Shown here: piece by piece, positions 1 to 8,343 of the stretch
Layout: every line of letters starts with the position of its first letter
Position numbering within the stretch: position 1 is the stretch's first letter
Assembly (NCBI RefSeq): GCF_963662805.1
Contig: NZ_OY759869.1
Span: forward strand, 557,539 to 621,538
Source of the DNA: an uncultured Cohaesibacter sp.
GTDB lineage: Bacteria > Pseudomonadota > Alphaproteobacteria > Rhizobiales > Cohaesibacteraceae
Direction: 5' to 3'
Length of the DNA: 64,000 nt
Program-made: the position numbers and the translations under genes
The notes under the pieces: model-generated
Told to the model about the DNA's origin: nothing
The model's database searches: none
What the model saw: only the letters and a program-made list of their open reading frames with translations

Positions 1-357
1 GGCGTCGAGGTCGACGAAAAGCACCGGGCGGCATTGGCCCAGATTGCCGCCAGCAAGCTGCAGCAACTGGCGGTCGAGAAGGTGACGGCAAGTGCACCAA
101 GCTACTACACCAAGCACCAGATCCTTGGCGTCATCGCAAAGTATATCGAGGAACGGGGCCCGCAGGCGGTCAAGCATTTTGGCCTGACACCGGAGGCGCT
201 GGAAGCCTACATCGCAGGTAACTTTGGCTGGGATGTCGTCAAACTCATGGAGGAAGGTAATGGCATTGCTCAAAACCCTTCTGGCGCTCGTGGCGCGGCT
301 CTTTATGGACGCTCTGGACCAGTGGTCCCTCCGCCAAAAGGCATCCAGCGCGGATGA
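1..357 (+). CDS. Partial phage-like hypothetical protein, 5' end outside window
   Basis: The reading frame is open from the first base, so the gene starts upstream of the window; an internal TTG at 34 is not a convincing start. The visible part is about 118 residues. It is mostly helical and soluble, with KYIEERGPQAV and FGLTPEALEAYI near the middle and a proline/glycine-rich tail. I do not recognise the family. It overlaps the next gene, which has its own ribosome binding site, a compact arrangement typical of phage late modules. The phage assignment is inferred from the neighbouring spanin-like and holin-like genes, not from this protein. Confidence 0.5.
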   Translation, partial: GVEVDEKHRAALAQIAASKLQQLAVEKVTASAPSYYTKHQILGVIAKYIEERGPQAVKHFGLTPEALEAYIAGNFGWDVVKLMEEGNGIAQNPSGARGAALYGRSGPVVPPPKGIQRG

Positions 358-484
358 ACTCGCCCAAGAGCGGGACGCCGAGCAAGTGGCCCGTGAGGCC
401 GAGGGCAGGGCGGCTGACGCGGCACATGGCAACCCTGGCCCTGATGGCATTGTTGAGCGCTTGCGCCGAGATGGGGCTCTCTGA
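260..484 (+). CDS. Small single-span membrane protein, inner-membrane spanin-like
   Basis: The ATG at 260 follows a good GGAGGAAGG ribosome binding site. The 74-residue product begins with a hydrophobic segment (residues 2-16, LLKTLLALVARLF) followed by a charged, alanine/glutamate-rich stretch likely to form a coiled coil. That is the layout of inner-membrane spanins (Rz type), which span the periplasm during phage lysis. It overlaps the preceding gene and contains the start of the next gene in another frame, as Rz/Rz1 pairs do. No sequence-level family match is claimed; the call rests on topology and context. Confidence 0.45.
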   Translation: MALLKTLLALVARLFMDALDQWSLRQKASSADELAQERDAEQVAREAEGRAADAAHGNPGPDGIVERLRRDGAL

Positions 485-707
485 GGCCCCTTCCGGGACC
501 GGTTCATCGGCTGCGGTCGCGCCGCCTGTCCCAAGGCTCAAAATTTACAGCAAAGAGTTTGTCGGCCGTCTGGCCGACGAGCTAGACGCAACCCCAGCCG
601 ACAGCCCGTCCCGCGTCTGTGCGGCTGACCTTTACACTCTAAGGCGGCAAATCTGTGCTATCAATGTCCAGCAACCCGCCTGCAAACTGATAGGACAATC
701 GAAATGA
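354..707 (+). CDS. Small lipoprotein, outer-membrane spanin-like (Rz1-type)
   Basis: This frame overlaps the preceding membrane protein for more than 100 bases. It carries a lipoprotein signal: a hydrophobic run followed by the lipobox L-S-A-C around residues 34-37. The start may be the ATG at 354 or, more typical of a lipoprotein, the ATG at 426, which places the cysteine at residue 13. The mature part has an Ala/Pro/Gly-rich linker and a short C-terminal domain with three cysteines. A lipoprotein embedded out of frame in an i-spanin-like gene suggests the o-spanin of a lysis cassette. Its stop overlaps the next gene's ATG. Confidence 0.5.
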   Translation: MNSPKSGTPSKWPVRPRAGRLTRHMATLALMALLSACAEMGLSEAPSGTGSSAAVAPPVPRLKIYSKEFVGRLADELDATPADSPSRVCAADLYTLRRQICAINVQQPACKLIGQSK

Positions 708-1399
708 TGCGGCGATTGATGCGCTTTGTGGCGTCAGGGCTGATGCTTCTGGTCTGCTGGCATATTTCCGGCGCGGTGGCTGGCTGGAAACAGGATCGGG
801 AAACGCTGTTTCGGGATGGCAAGCGAACACCGGCGATCGTGCGCCGGGTGATCGATGCGGACACGGTCGAGGTTGATGTGCGGCCATGGCTCGATATCTC
901 GGTCGAGGGTGTCGACGTGCGGATCGCCGGGATCGATACGCCAGAGAAGGTCGGCACCGGCTGCACGATGCATCCCCTCTGGCGCGGCAAGAGCGTGCCC
1001 GACGAGGTCAAGGCACATGAAAACCTCCTCGGCTGTCGTGCGACCGCTTTTGTGGCCGGGACGGATGGCGTCAAGAGCAAGAAGTGCATGGCGCTGCTAA
1101 AAGGCGAGGCGCGTCAGGCTGGTCTCCTGCATCCCGGCGACCCGGTAATCCTGACCGAGATCCATGGCGGAAAATATTATGGCCGGGTGGTTGGCGATCT
1201 GCTCTATCCGATCGAGGGCACCAAGGATCCGGTCGTCTGGCAATCCCTTGCCATGAAACTCTATTCCAAGGATATGGCGGTTATCTATGGTGCAAAGCTC
1301 AAGGATGGCCGTCTGATCGAGGACAGAAACGCCCTGACAAAAGGCGCTTGGTGGTGCGATGGAAAGACCGTCAAGCCGCCTGAAGGGGAGCGCAATTGA
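704..1399 (+). CDS. Secreted staphylococcal-nuclease-like (SNase/TNase) protein
   Basis: The 231-residue product has an N-terminal signal sequence or anchor (residues 5-26). The SNase active-site layout follows: VIDADTVEV (Asp51, Asp53), then VRIAGIDTPE (Arg73, Asp78, Glu81), matching the Ca2+-binding and catalytic Arg/Glu positions of the family. A GGKYYGRVV segment near 156-164 could supply the second catalytic arginine. SNases cleave DNA and RNA at phosphodiester bonds. The gene overlaps both neighbours by a few bases, so it is translationally coupled to the spanin-like and holin-like genes. An exported nuclease inside a lysis cassette is unusual. The domain between the motifs is longer than in the classic enzyme, so activity is inferred. 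Confidence 0.7.
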   Translation: MMRRLMRFVASGLMLLVCWHISGAVAGWKQDRETLFRDGKRTPAIVRRVIDADTVEVDVRPWLDISVEGVDVRIAGIDTPEKVGTGCTMHPLWRGKSVPDEVKAHENLLGCRATAFVAGTDGVKSKKCMALLKGEARQAGLLHPGDPVILTEIHGGKYYGRVVGDLLYPIEGTKDPVVWQSLAMKLYSKDMAVIYGAKLKDGRLIEDRNALTKGAWWCDGKTVKPPEGERN

Positions 1400-1782
1400 T
1401 GCCAGACAAGTTTCTGGAGCTTATTGGCCTTGCCCATAGTTCTCGCCCGGACCTTGTGCCGGGCTTTTTTGGTGCCCTCGCACGGGCCATCGTGGTCAGC
1501 TGGCGGATGGTGCTGAAAGAATTCAGCTGGCTGACCGTGCTGCGGGTTATCGCTTATGCGATTGGCGCGGTGGTGGTCGGGTCTCTGGCCGCCGCCTATT
1601 TGACCGACCTCACCGAGCCGGTGATGGTGAAACTGCTGGCGCTATCCGGCATCGCCATCGAGGAATCCGGCAAGCCAGCCGCATTCCTGACAGGCTTTGC
1701 AGGCATTACCATGTTGGAAGGGGCGCTGAAATTAGCCAAGGCATGGAGCGAAAATCCCAGATTGCCGCTATGGAAAAAGTGA
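1399..1782 (+). CDS. Holin-like small membrane protein
   Basis: The ATG at 1399 overlaps the nuclease stop (TGATG). The product is 127 residues with two to three hydrophobic segments: roughly residues 25-35, 48-68 (VIAYAIGAVVVGSLAAAYL) and 78-110. The C-terminus is short and basic, ending in KK. Size, topology and position beside the spanin-like genes fit a phage holin, which forms membrane lesions at lysis. I see no diagnostic family motif. A terminator-like hairpin lies inside the first 25 codons, so an alternative start at the ATG near 1510 should be considered. Confidence 0.45.
   Translation: MPDKFLELIGLAHSSRPDLVPGFFGALARAIVVSWRMVLKEFSWLTVLRVIAYAIGAVVVGSLAAAYLTDLTEPVMVKLLALSGIAIEESGKPAAFLTGFAGITMLEGALKLAKAWSENPRLPLWKK
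1445..1470 (+). terminator. Terminator-like hairpin inside the holin-like ORF
   Basis: A six-base-pair GCCCGG/CCGGGC stem with an eight-base loop is followed directly by six T. It sits about 45 bases into the holin-like frame. It could attenuate transcription reaching the holin, or be a dispersed palindromic element of the CCCGGAC...CCGGG type common in alphaproteobacteria. Confidence 0.4.
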
Positions 1783-1794
1783 TGTGATCACCCG

Positions 1795-1826
1795 GCCCGC
1801 TGGAGCAATCCGGCGGGCTTTTTTTC
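1795..1826 (+). terminator. Intrinsic terminator after the lysis cassette
   Basis: GCCCGCTGG pairs with CCGGCGGGC (one wobble) around a six-base loop and is followed by seven T. It lies just after the holin-like gene and ends the plus-strand cassette. Confidence 0.8.
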
Positions 1827-1969
1827 GTCTAGTCCCTCATGTTAGGCGGTAACGCTCTGCAGGTTGCGGTGTTGGACAGATCTCTTTTCAATACGATCCG
1901 GCTCAAGGTCAGGTGTTTGAGCGCAGTCCTCCATATCGCACGGATTAAGAACGGCGCTAGCCATCGCTA

Positions 1970-2710
1970 CTAAACAGATTGCAGAGCTTCTGCCTTTTCC
2001 GGAGTTCCCCACTCATCATACCCGAAAAGCTCAAAATCATCTTCGTAAGTCTTGCGAATGCTCTGGAAGACATCAACGTCGACCGTTTGGCCGCGTGACT
2101 TGCTAGCGTTGAATTTTGTGTGCTTGGCTTGAGTGAGGCGAGAGCCTAACGAAGGGGGCAATAGGTTTAGCAAAATGTCGATGTGTTCATTCAAGAACTC
2201 GGTTTTCCCGACATAGTCCATATACACTTTATATCGAGTCTCGGCGGGCAGACTCACAAAATGACGCTGCGGTTTAAGATGATTGATGGCCTTGCGAAAT
2301 TCCAAACTTTCACTCGCCTCAGCAAAGGCTCTCAGAGAACTGAACTCCTCCGGGAACTTCTCTACGTATTGAACATCACGAGATGACATTCCACCTGCTC
2401 GGATGTAATGGTAGGCGGAAATGAATCTGAAATAGGGATGCCTTACGAAGGTAAACTTGAAAGCGTGCTCAGTAAATTCAGGGTCAGCCTTCCAGTAGGA
2501 GGATATTGAACGATGACCAATGCGATGGCCAAACAGACATAAGTTTATGGTAGATCCCGCTGCCTTTGGGACGTGGACAAATATCGCACTATCGCGACGG
2601 AATCCGGACGGAATTTCAGGATAGACAATTTCCGGAGCTGTAGGAGCTTCGCTTACTAATTCTTTTGGCTCTTCCGGAGAGACTGTTTTATTTGCCTTTT
2701 TTGAAAACAT
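1970..2710 (-). CDS. Carbohydrate sulfotransferase (Sulfotransfer_2-type)
   Basis: The 246-residue product carries both PAPS-binding signatures of cytosolic/Golgi-type sulfotransferases. The 5'-phosphosulfate loop is HVPKAAGST (residues 46-54), and the 3'-phosphate motif is RHPYFRFISAY (90-100). Such enzymes transfer sulfate from PAPS to a hydroxyl on a glycan. There is no signal peptide or membrane span, so it should act in the cytoplasm on a precursor. It lies in AT-rich DNA between the phage cassette and the giant glycosyltransferase and is divergent from the latter. A surface glycan as acceptor is inferred from that neighbour. Confidence 0.8.
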   Translation of the reverse strand: MFSKKANKTVSPEEPKELVSEAPTAPEIVYPEIPSGFRRDSAIFVHVPKAAGSTINLCLFGHRIGHRSISSYWKADPEFTEHAFKFTFVRHPYFRFISAYHYIRAGGMSSRDVQYVEKFPEEFSSLRAFAEASESLEFRKAINHLKPQRHFVSLPAETRYKVYMDYVGKTEFLNEHIDILLNLLPPSLGSRLTQAKHTKFNASKSRGQTVDVDVFQSIRKTYEDDFELFGYDEWGTPEKAEALQSV

Positions 2711-3475
2711 TTTACTGTCTCATCACCTCCCTTTGGTTCAAGGTGAAATTCTAGAACATTCAATTGCCTACCACAGTGCGAACTGTCAACAATTTTCGTG
2801 ACTTAAGGGGTAAATGCTTGCGAAAGTGGCGGCTTCAGTCGCTTTGAGTCTCGTGTTGGACTTCATTCAGGCTTCAGAGAAAAGAACTTGCGACCTTCGC
2901 GAGGCGCTCAATGTTTCTGGCTGAATCAGGATATGTCCATAGTGAGGCAATATATAAATATGAGGAATTATTCATCAATTAAAGTGGCGAAATTTACTTA
3001 GTTTCGTGAATTATGCCCAATATAAATGTCGTAGTTGTAATCACAAGTAAACAAAAAAGCTTGTGGAGCTGAAGACAATCAAATTGATGTTTAAAATTAT
3101 TGGGTGCTATTAAGCTATGGAGTATCTTTTATGCGCCCACTCTTATTGGGATAGGGTTTGGGATGCTTAAGGGGGGGGCTGAAGTTTTAGCTTCTGGTTA
3201 ATGATTGTGTTTCGAGCGCTTGATTGCGCGATCAGCTATCTGTCAGAACTCATTCCAGAGACAACACCTCACCTAATTTGTCGGCGCCACTTGTTTTGTG
3301 ATCTTCGCATCCAAAAACTGGCACACACTAAACAATAAACCGTTTGGATAAATTGAGTTTGGACACAACAGAAGCTGGCAAGGAATTTTGCGAGTTTCTG
3401 GGTATCGAAAACAAAATCTACAGGTTTTGTTTATCGGGAAATTTCTTTACCAGACGCTTTTGATAAGTAGATGCG
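2711..3475. other. AT-rich intergenic region, no gene seen
   Basis: About 765 bases between the divergent sulfotransferase and glycosyltransferase genes. It is strongly AT-rich, has an eight-G run at 3171-3178 and no convincing ORF or RNA gene. It must hold both promoters. I see no clear repeats or insertion-sequence ends. Confidence 0.6.
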
Positions 3476-6400
3476 ATGAAACCTTCAATCTCCGTTATAG
3501 TGCCCATTTATAAAACCGAAAAGTATTTGGACAAGTGTCTGAATTCAATCCGAAATCAGACTTTCGAAGATATAGAGATCATCTGTGTTGACGACTGCTC
3601 TCCGGATGAGAGTTATAAAATTGTGTTGGACCACAAAGAAAATGATCCGCGGATTGTGTTTATCAGACACGAGAAGAATGCGGGACTTGGTGGTGCCAGA
3701 AATACAGCAATAAAGGCAGCCAAGGCAGACTGGATAGCAAGTGTCGACAGTGACGACTATATTCATCCAGAAATGTTGAAGCGACTCTGGGAAGAAACGG
3801 AGAATGGACAGTACGACATCGTATCGTGTGGCTTTGAACATGTAAGCTCAAATGGTGAAATCGTATCAACACATCTGAAAGATGCTCAGATAATTGATGT
3901 AAAAAACGACGATGTGGACATTTTTTCTGTCGCTAATCCTGCTTTTTGGAATAAGATATGGAAAAAAAGTCTATATACGGAAAATGAAATTTTCTTTCCA
4001 GAGCATGTATACTATCAAGATGCGGCGACGACTCCTAGGATAATCGCAAAAAGTAAACGAATAAAAGTTATTAGAGAGATTTTATACTACTATTTGTCGC
4101 GTGAAGATTCTGCAACATACACATATAGCTCAAAACATATATTGGATTATTTCAAAGTGTTTGATGTTATTGTTGAATTCTTAAATAGTAATGGTTTTTA
4201 TGAAAAATATATTGATAAATTTACTGATTACATTGATAGAAGTTTAAAATTTCATGCGGGAAATGTTTTATCATCAAGCTTATCTGGCGATGAGAAGTCT
4301 CAATATTTGAGGCATTTTCTTTTGTTAAAAGTGTCTTATTTCGAAAGCAATGAATTTTTATTTGAGGCCGATCCTTTGGAGCTTGAGCGGCTCGTCAGTA
4401 CAGCTCATACGAAAGAAGATTTGCTGCCGTTGGACGGCAATGAAAAACTGCCCGTTTCGGTGATCGTGAAAACATTTCTAAGACCAGAGATGCTTGAGCG
4501 GTTTTTAATGTCCGTCGGCAATTTTGAACAAAAGCATGGAATTCGATTTGAAGAGATCATTGTTGGTGATGACTCGCCTAGAGATGTGTTGATCGCGAAC
4601 GACCGGGCTATTCGACGTGTCAGGCGTCACTACCCATTCTCAAATATTGAGCACGAGCAATATGAAGAGAATATTGGACTTGCGGAAGGTCGGAATCGCC
4701 TCGTAGCTCGATCAAAAAGCGAGTTCGTTTTATTGTGTGATGACGATTTCATTATTGACGTTGAAGCTGATATTCAAAAGGCCCTTGGTTACGTTCAAAA
4801 CCGTGATTTTGATATTGTTGGTGGTTGGTTGAAGAACGAGTATGACGTCGAAACAGGCGACTACATGTATTGGGGGGCTTGCGGCAGGATTTCCGAGACC
4901 AAAGAAGAGATATTTTTCGAGCTCGATGAATGTGAGCACGAGGACATGGCCGAGATCCAGCCGTCAGACTATCTACTGAACTTTTTTATTGCACGCAGAA
5001 ACGCGTTGATCGATGTTCCATGGGACGCCGACCTGAAAGTGGAGGAGCACCAGGAGTTCTTCTATCGGTTCTTCAAGAGCCCATACAAGGCAGCGTTGTG
5101 TCGAGACTTTTTCGTACAGCATACGGCCGATCGCTCTGACAATCCGCCTAGATACAACGAATATCGCTTCGGCCGTGAAAATTGGGAAAAGTTTCTTTAC
5201 ATGGCAGTTGAGCGCATGGGCAAGGTCCGGCGCACGATCAATCGTGTGAGAGACGATAAGTTTGTTACTTGGCAGGTGGATGCCAGAGCGAGAACCAACC
5301 TACATCAATCAGTACCACTGCTTGAGCCGGTGATTGGCCAACGTGTGCCAATAAAGAACGTTAGTCGGAAGTATCAAAACTTCTTTTTCGGGTACTACGA
5401 TGTCCAGTCAGAAAGTGATGATGGACGATACTTGGTTTGTCAAAGTGCACCCGTTATAAATCGGTTACCTCTCAGCAGTGATGTGGCGAGTATTGTTCTG
5501 ATTGATCGAAATGGGGTCGATGAAGTTCGCGAAATTGGCGCTACGACTGCTTGGTGTCATCAGCAGGGATGTCATTTGCAGTTTGTACCAAATCGGCCCT
5601 CCAGCGTCATATACAATGTCTTTGATGAGGATGAAAAAATATTTCGGTCACATGAATATGATGTGATTTCGGGCGCGCGAAGGGTGCACGAGTTCCCAGT
5701 TGCTGCGCTTGCTTCAGATGGCAAAAAAGCAGCAAGTATAAACTTTTCTCGTCTCTATGATTATCGGCCAGGATATGGCTATGGGCATGTAAGAGATCCA
5801 TTTTTTGATGAGACTGCTCCAGAAAGAGATGGGCTCACAATATTCGATCTGGATAGCGGTGAAGCCAAGCTCGTATTAAGCTACCAACAAATACGGGATC
5901 TGCTCGCTCAAGGGCAACTGGATCGCTATGCGGATGAAAAGTGGGTCATCAACCATGTAGCTTTTAATCCGAGCAGCAGCAAGATTCTGATGTTGGTGCG
6001 GACTTTCTCCAATGACGCGCCGTTTCCGACATTTACAATTGTTTGCAATGCGGATGGTTCAGAGCTTCGAAGAGTTTTTGGTTTCTGCTCCCATTACCAT
6101 TGGAAGGACGACGTGACGTTTGTTGCTTCTGGGGCTCCAGGGTTCACCCGTCAGGAAGCAAAACCAATAAAGGTATATGAAGTAAACTCAGATACCCTTC
6201 AATACGAAGTGCTGGCGGATGGAATTCTGACCAATGATGGCCATTGTAGCTATTCGCCAGATCGTAATTTCCTTCTATATGATAGCTATGCATCAGAAAG
6301 TTTCCCATACAGGCGCCTGTATGTTTATGACCTTGTTGCTCAAAGGTCGATGGACTTGGGGTATTTCTATTCCAATGAGAAATGGTATGGGAGTAATACC

Positions 6401-6922
6401 GATCTTCGTTGTGATCTTCATCCAAGGTGGTCAAAAGATGGAAAAACCATAACCTTCGACTCCATTCACGAAGGTTTCCGTGGTGTTTATTCAATAAATA
6501 CGAGCGATATTCGGAATGAATTTGCAAAAGAAATTTCTGTTTTCGATGAAGCCGACTATCGGAAGTGGTATGCATCAAAATATAGTCGGAAAAATTCTGT
6601 TGCGAAGGGCAGAAAGAGAAAAATAAATGAAGCCAAATACAATGAATTGTTCAACGATGCGCGTGAATTTTACAATTTAGAAGACTATAAAACAGCACTA
6701 AGGTTGTTTACGGAATGCCTATCGATCGATCCTGATGATGTAAAAGTGAAAAGGAGTTTGGCAGAAACTCTAGTTAAAATGGATCGAACCAAGGAGGCCA
6801 TCAGGCACCTACAAGAAGTTCGTAGGAGTCTGCCTAAGAACAAAAACAACAAAAAGCGGCTTCAGGCGTTGAAGAATCCTTTCTGGAAGATGGTGTACGG
6901 AGACAAGCCTTATCAGGTTTGA
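3476..6922 (+). CDS. Giant multidomain glycosyltransferase: GT2-GT2-beta-propeller-TPR
   Basis: The 1148-residue product has four parts. Residues 1-230 are a GT-A family 2 glycosyltransferase: SVIVPIYKTEKYL at the start, nucleotide-binding VDDCSPDES (38-46) and the DSDD metal site (91-94). Residues 322-600 are a second GT2-like domain with VIVKTFLRPE, VGDDSPRD and CDDDF. Residues 620-1005 carry repeated beta-propeller blades of the TolB/oligogalacturonate-lyase style (SPDRN, HPRWSKDGKTITF), with histidines spaced through the blades. Residues 1054-1125 form a TPR pair (NLEDYKTALRLF...IDPDD). There are no membrane segments. Base composition is much more AT-rich than the chromosomal neighbours, indicating transfer. 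It likely builds a surface polysaccharide; the acceptor is unknown. Confidence 0.85.
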   Translation: MKPSISVIVPIYKTEKYLDKCLNSIRNQTFEDIEIICVDDCSPDESYKIVLDHKENDPRIVFIRHEKNAGLGGARNTAIKAAKADWIASVDSDDYIHPEMLKRLWEETENGQYDIVSCGFEHVSSNGEIVSTHLKDAQIIDVKNDDVDIFSVANPAFWNKIWKKSLYTENEIFFPEHVYYQDAATTPRIIAKSKRIKVIREILYYYLSREDSATYTYSSKHILDYFKVFDVIVEFLNSNGFYEKYIDKFTDYIDRSLKFHAGNVLSSSLSGDEKSQYLRHFLLLKVSYFESNEFLFEADPLELERLVSTAHTKEDLLPLDGNEKLPVSVIVKTFLRPEMLERFLMSVGNFEQKHGIRFEEIIVGDDSPRDVLIANDRAIRRVRRHYPFSNIEHEQYEENIGLAEGRNRLVARSKSEFVLLCDDDFIIDVEADIQKALGYVQNRDFDIVGGWLKNEYDVETGDYMYWGACGRISETKEEIFFELDECEHEDMAEIQPSDYLLNFFIARRNALIDVPWDADLKVEEHQEFFYRFFKSPYKAALCRDFFVQHTADRSDNPPRYNEYRFGRENWEKFLYMAVERMGKVRRTINRVRDDKFVTWQVDARARTNLHQSVPLLEPVIGQRVPIKNVSRKYQNFFFGYYDVQSESDDGRYLVCQSAPVINRLPLSSDVASIVLIDRNGVDEVREIGATTAWCHQQGCHLQFVPNRPSSVIYNVFDEDEKIFRSHEYDVISGARRVHEFPVAALASDGKKAASINFSRLYDYRPGYGYGHVRDPFFDETAPERDGLTIFDLDSGEAKLVLSYQQIRDLLAQGQLDRYADEKWVINHVAFNPSSSKILMLVRTFSNDAPFPTFTIVCNADGSELRRVFGFCSHYHWKDDVTFVASGAPGFTRQEAKPIKVYEVNSDTLQYEVLADGILTNDGHCSYSPDRNFLLYDSYASESFPYRRLYVYDLVAQRSMDLGYFYSNEKWYGSNTDLRCDLHPRWSKDGKTITFDSIHEGFRGVYSINTSDIRNEFAKEISVFDEADYRKWYASKYSRKNSVAKGRKRKINEAKYNELFNDAREFYNLEDYKTALRLFTECLSIDPDDVKVKRSLAETLVKMDRTKEAIRHLQEVRRSLPKNKNNKKRLQALKNPFWKMVYGDKPYQV

Positions 6923-6954
6923 ACGGATGACTGATCTTATACGGTGTCGGGCTT

Positions 6955-8028
6955 TCAAGGTCGGATCAGAACCGGTTTCCAATAATTCCAGTTCGCATAT
7001 TTGTCGCCAGTCTGTCGAATGTGTGTGTAACGCTTTAGGCTGGACCATGAGCGATGGCCGGTGACAGAAGCGGCATGGGGAATGTTGAAACCCATCTCAA
7101 ACAGGCGGCTGGTGCCCTCGTGTCGAAGATCATGAAACCGCAGATCTTCGATCTGGAGAAAGTGACAGGCACGGGTAAATGACGCACTTACCGATCGGTG
7201 ATTAAACGGGAAAATCCGTTTTGTTTTCTTGGGCATGGCATTGATGTAAGCCAAGCACGGAGAGGGCAAATCACACCAGACATTGTTGCCGGCTTTCTCG
7301 CCGGGGTTTTTCATATCTCGGACCAGAACGCGCCTATTATCTTCCTCCAGGTCGGCCCTGAGGATTGTGCAGATTTCCTCCTGCCGTCTCGTCGAAAAGA
7401 TTGCAAACGGGACGATCAGGTGCATCGGAATCTCTTGTCTGCGTCGCTTTGCCTTGTCTATGAAATACTCCATAATCCTGTCGAGCTCAGCGAGCGTCGG
7501 GCGTCTGTCTCGGCTGTTTCCCTTGTTGATGAGGCCCATGCGCTTTGCCACTGCCATCGCGTCGGAATGAGCACTCTTGTCAAGCGGTAAGCCCCAAGCC
7601 GGTTTGGCGATCGCAAAGACAGCTCCAAGATGCGACAGGTAGTTTTGAGTGGTGGCCGGCGAGACGCGCCTGTTCAATTCTTCGGCGAATTGAATAATCA
7701 CGGTGCTGTCAATGTCATCGCAATCCATATCAGAGATCTCGAATTCATTTTTAATCGTGGCCAGCACTTGCGCCTTGGTTCGTCCGATTTCCTTTTGGCT
7801 GGTCTGGATATACTTGTCGATTGCATCGGCAAGCTTTTTGCCGGAGACTTGCTTGAGGCCTCCTGGTCGGTTGAGCTCATCCTCGCGCCGGAGCATCCAT
7901 CGCTCAGCAGCTTTGCGCTCAGTAAACGTCTTGCTCTCACGGTGGACAATCTTGCCCTTGCGCTTTATGACAATCTGAGCGCAATAGGCGACGCCGTCTT
8001 TTCGGTTGCGTTCGTTAATGGTCCCCAT
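6955..8028 (-). CDS. Tyrosine recombinase / phage integrase
   Basis: The 357-residue protein has an N-terminal arm-binding-like region (MGTINERNRKDGVAY), a core-binding domain (about 65-160) and a C-terminal catalytic domain. The active-site residues are visible: Arg in FSTRRQEE (214-215), Lys in RDMKNPG (240), HDLRH (299-303), GHRSW (His325) and the nucleophile in KRYTHI (Tyr334). It catalyses site-specific integration and excision. It sits at the right edge of the AT-rich element, beside rpmE, and so marks one end of the island or prophage. Four GGTACGA boxes precede its start. The attachment site was not identified because the other end lies outside the window. Confidence 0.9.
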   Translation of the reverse strand: MGTINERNRKDGVAYCAQIVIKRKGKIVHRESKTFTERKAAERWMLRREDELNRPGGLKQVSGKKLADAIDKYIQTSQKEIGRTKAQVLATIKNEFEISDMDCDDIDSTVIIQFAEELNRRVSPATTQNYLSHLGAVFAIAKPAWGLPLDKSAHSDAMAVAKRMGLINKGNSRDRRPTLAELDRIMEYFIDKAKRRRQEIPMHLIVPFAIFSTRRQEEICTILRADLEEDNRRVLVRDMKNPGEKAGNNVWCDLPSPCLAYINAMPKKTKRIFPFNHRSVSASFTRACHFLQIEDLRFHDLRHEGTSRLFEMGFNIPHAASVTGHRSWSSLKRYTHIRQTGDKYANWNYWKPVLIRP

Positions 8029-8119
8029 GGTACGACTTTCTGTTTTTCGGTACGACTAAATCGTACCGCATATGCAAAAATAGTCAAGAACCGCAGAAAA
8101 TCGAACATAAATCGTACCG
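8029..8119. repeat. Four GGTACGA boxes upstream of the integrase
   Basis: GGTACGAC occurs at 8029-8036 and 8049-8056, and its inverse TCGTACC at 8061-8067 and 8112-8118. The middle two form an inverted repeat (8048-8068, eight-base arms, five-base spacer). They cover the integrase promoter, so they are candidates for a repressor or excisionase operator or integrase arm sites. Confidence 0.6.
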
Positions 8120-8284
8120 ATTTTGAGCCTAAAAATGACATCAAAAGAACTAAAAAAACAATATAAATCAATGACAAAGGTGTTATCGGTTGCACCGATG
8201 ATGGAAAGGAACAATCACGTCTATCCGCTTTGATGCGGAATGAACACACCCTTGCGGAGCAGGTGGGTGTCGGCCTGATCGCAC

Positions 8285-8316
8285 AAAAAAACCCGGCGTT
8301 GGTGCACCGGGTTTCA
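8285..8316 (-). terminator. Intrinsic terminator of rpmE
   Basis: On the minus strand, AAACCCGG and CCGGGTTT arms flank a short loop and are followed by a run of T. It lies just downstream of the rpmE stop. Confidence 0.8.
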
Positions 8317-8343
8317 ATCTGACTGGCGATGCCGCCGGGCGTC

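Noticed and set aside
6923..8284. Attachment site of the integrated element
   Set aside because: No tRNA gene or clear direct repeat at the right boundary, and the left end is outside the window, so no att core can be assigned.
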